64,000 nt of DNA from Plasmopara viticola (lineage: Eukaryota > Oomycota > Peronosporomycetes > Peronosporales > Peronosporaceae), in NCBI GenBank assembly GCA_001695595.3, contig MBPM02000162.1:1-64000 (forward strand), in the 5' to 3' direction. A program made the position numbers and the translations under genes. The notes under the pieces are model-generated. The model was not told the origin of the DNA and searched no databases. It saw only the letters and a list, made by a program, of their open reading frames with translations. Shown in pieces: positions 63,531 to 64,000 of this stretch (positions within the stretch are counted from its first letter, which is position 1; every line of letters begins with the position of its first letter).

Positions 63531-64000
63531 CATCTAATACAGCTTCCTGGACATGCAGCCACGCGTTTCAAGTAGAACATAGCGATTGCTGCTCCAATAG
63601 AAGCGCCGATTTTTCCCACGGCCTCAGATACGTGAAATCTAGCATCCTGAGCAAGCACATACGCGTTGCAAGCGTAACTTAGCGAGTTCTGCTCCATTTG
63701 ATGCGCCGATTCTTCCTACGGCGTCAGATCCGTCAAATCTAGCTTCCAGGACATGCAGACACGCGTTCCGTGCGTAACTGAGCGTGTTCTGCTCTATTTG
63801 AAGGGACAATTCTTCCTACAGCCTCAGATACGTCTAATACAGCTTCCTGGACATGCAGCCACGCGTTTCAAGTAGAACATAGCGATTGCTGCTCCAATAG
63901 AAGCGCCGATTTTTCCCACGGCCTCAGATACGTGAAATCTAGCATCCTGAGCAAGCACATACGCGTTGCAAGCGTAACTTAGCGAGTTCTGCTCCATTTG

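Larger units (their letters stand above)
1..64000. repeat. Satellite array, 100-bp subunits in a 300-bp trimeric unit (A-B-C)
   Basis: The whole window is head-to-tail tandem repeat. Three related 100-bp subunits follow each other in fixed order A, B, C and the trimer recurs about 214 times, all in one orientation. The phase can be followed from A at base 1 to a partial A at the right edge (63,921-64,000, 80 of 100 bp). There is no unique sequence between copies and the array runs off both window edges, so its true length is unknown. Each subunit opens with a GC(C/G)TCAGAT box and carries ACGCGTT at positions 41-47. No protein-coding, RNA-gene or transposon sequence interrupts the array. A heterochromatic satellite is the straightforward reading; centromere, pericentromere, subtelomere or sex chromosome cannot be told apart from sequence alone. 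I do not recognise the family. Confidence 0.98.
60281..64000. repeat. Right heterogeneous zone of the array
   Basis: The near-perfect core ends with a B subunit that has lost ~20 bp of tail (near 60,287). Over the next 3.7 kb there are similar or smaller B-tail losses near 60,566, 61,457, 62,614-62,656 and 63,519, and C returns to ACGTCT in several units (60,300, 61,480, 62,080, 62,660, 63,830). Units between the damaged tails are otherwise intact. The last complete unit (B 63,721-63,820 and C 63,821-63,920) has full-length 100-bp subunits. Confidence 0.8.

Noticed and set aside
1..64000. CRISPR array
   Set aside because: Repeats are ~100 and ~300 bp, directly abutting, with no unique spacers of 25-45 bp between constant short repeats.
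1..64000. Primate alpha satellite or another CENP-B-box satellite
   Set aside because: The subunit is 100 bp rather than ~171 bp, no sequence resembles alpha satellite, and the CENP-B box core (TTCG....A..CGGG) is not present in A, B or C on either strand.
1..64000. Tandem rRNA, 5S or tRNA gene cluster, or rDNA spacer
   Set aside because: No rRNA segments, no tRNA A/B-box pattern and no 5S internal control region are recognisable in the 300-bp unit.
1..64000. Coding minisatellite of a repetitive protein
   Set aside because: Most core units are 298 or 299 bp, not multiples of three, and stop codons occur in the frames within each unit, so no long repetitive protein can be read through.
1..64000. 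Transposon insertion or terminal repeats inside the array
   Set aside because: No unique insert, target-site duplication, poly-A stretch or inverted segment was found. All units share one orientation.

Overview
The window is a single uninterrupted satellite-DNA array. From base 1 to base 64,000 it consists of head-to-tail copies of a ~100-bp subunit, arranged as a three-subunit higher-order unit (A-B-C) of nominally 300 bp. I see no gene, RNA gene, transposon, unique spacer or inverted segment anywhere in it. There are about 640 subunits, or about 214 trimer units. Subunits A, B and C, as read from bases 1-100, 101-200 and 201-300, differ from one another by 21 (A/B), 23 (A/C) and 27 (B/C) positions in 100, i.e. 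73-79% identity. Units from different parts of the array are nearly identical, which is the usual picture of a homogenised higher-order satellite.

Organism: a tandem array of this size and form points to eukaryotic constitutive heterochromatin (centromeric, pericentromeric, subtelomeric or sex-chromosome; the window does not say which). The unit is 50% G+C. It has about 22 CpG per 300 bp, a little above random expectation, so there is no sign of the CpG loss typical of heavily methylated vertebrate satellites. I do not recognise the family and cannot name a taxon.

Layout: (1) 1 to ~15,190 is a heterogeneous zone with many missing bases, A/B hybrid subunits, five copies of a divergent subunit block, a ~791-bp eight-subunit duplication, one C/A mosaic, one scrambled stretch and one truncation junction. 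(2) ~15,190-18,150 is a transition zone of mostly complete units. (3) 18,151 to ~60,280 is a homogenised core: 140 consecutive units spanning 41,842 bp, mean 298.9 bp, with only about 16 substitutions that I could find. (4) ~60,281-64,000 is a second heterogeneous edge with several deletions in the tail of B and a return of the flank-type C subunit.

The most informative observation concerns length. In the core, all net length variation is explained by one short purine tract near the end of subunit B, which occurs in about a dozen states. In the outer zones, single-base deletions fall again and again exactly at positions where subunit variants differ by a substitution. That suggests part of the indel pattern comes from consensus building (disagreeing columns dropped) rather than from biology. 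I found no new enzymatic or defence system; the interest lies in satellite architecture, homogenisation and assembly quality.
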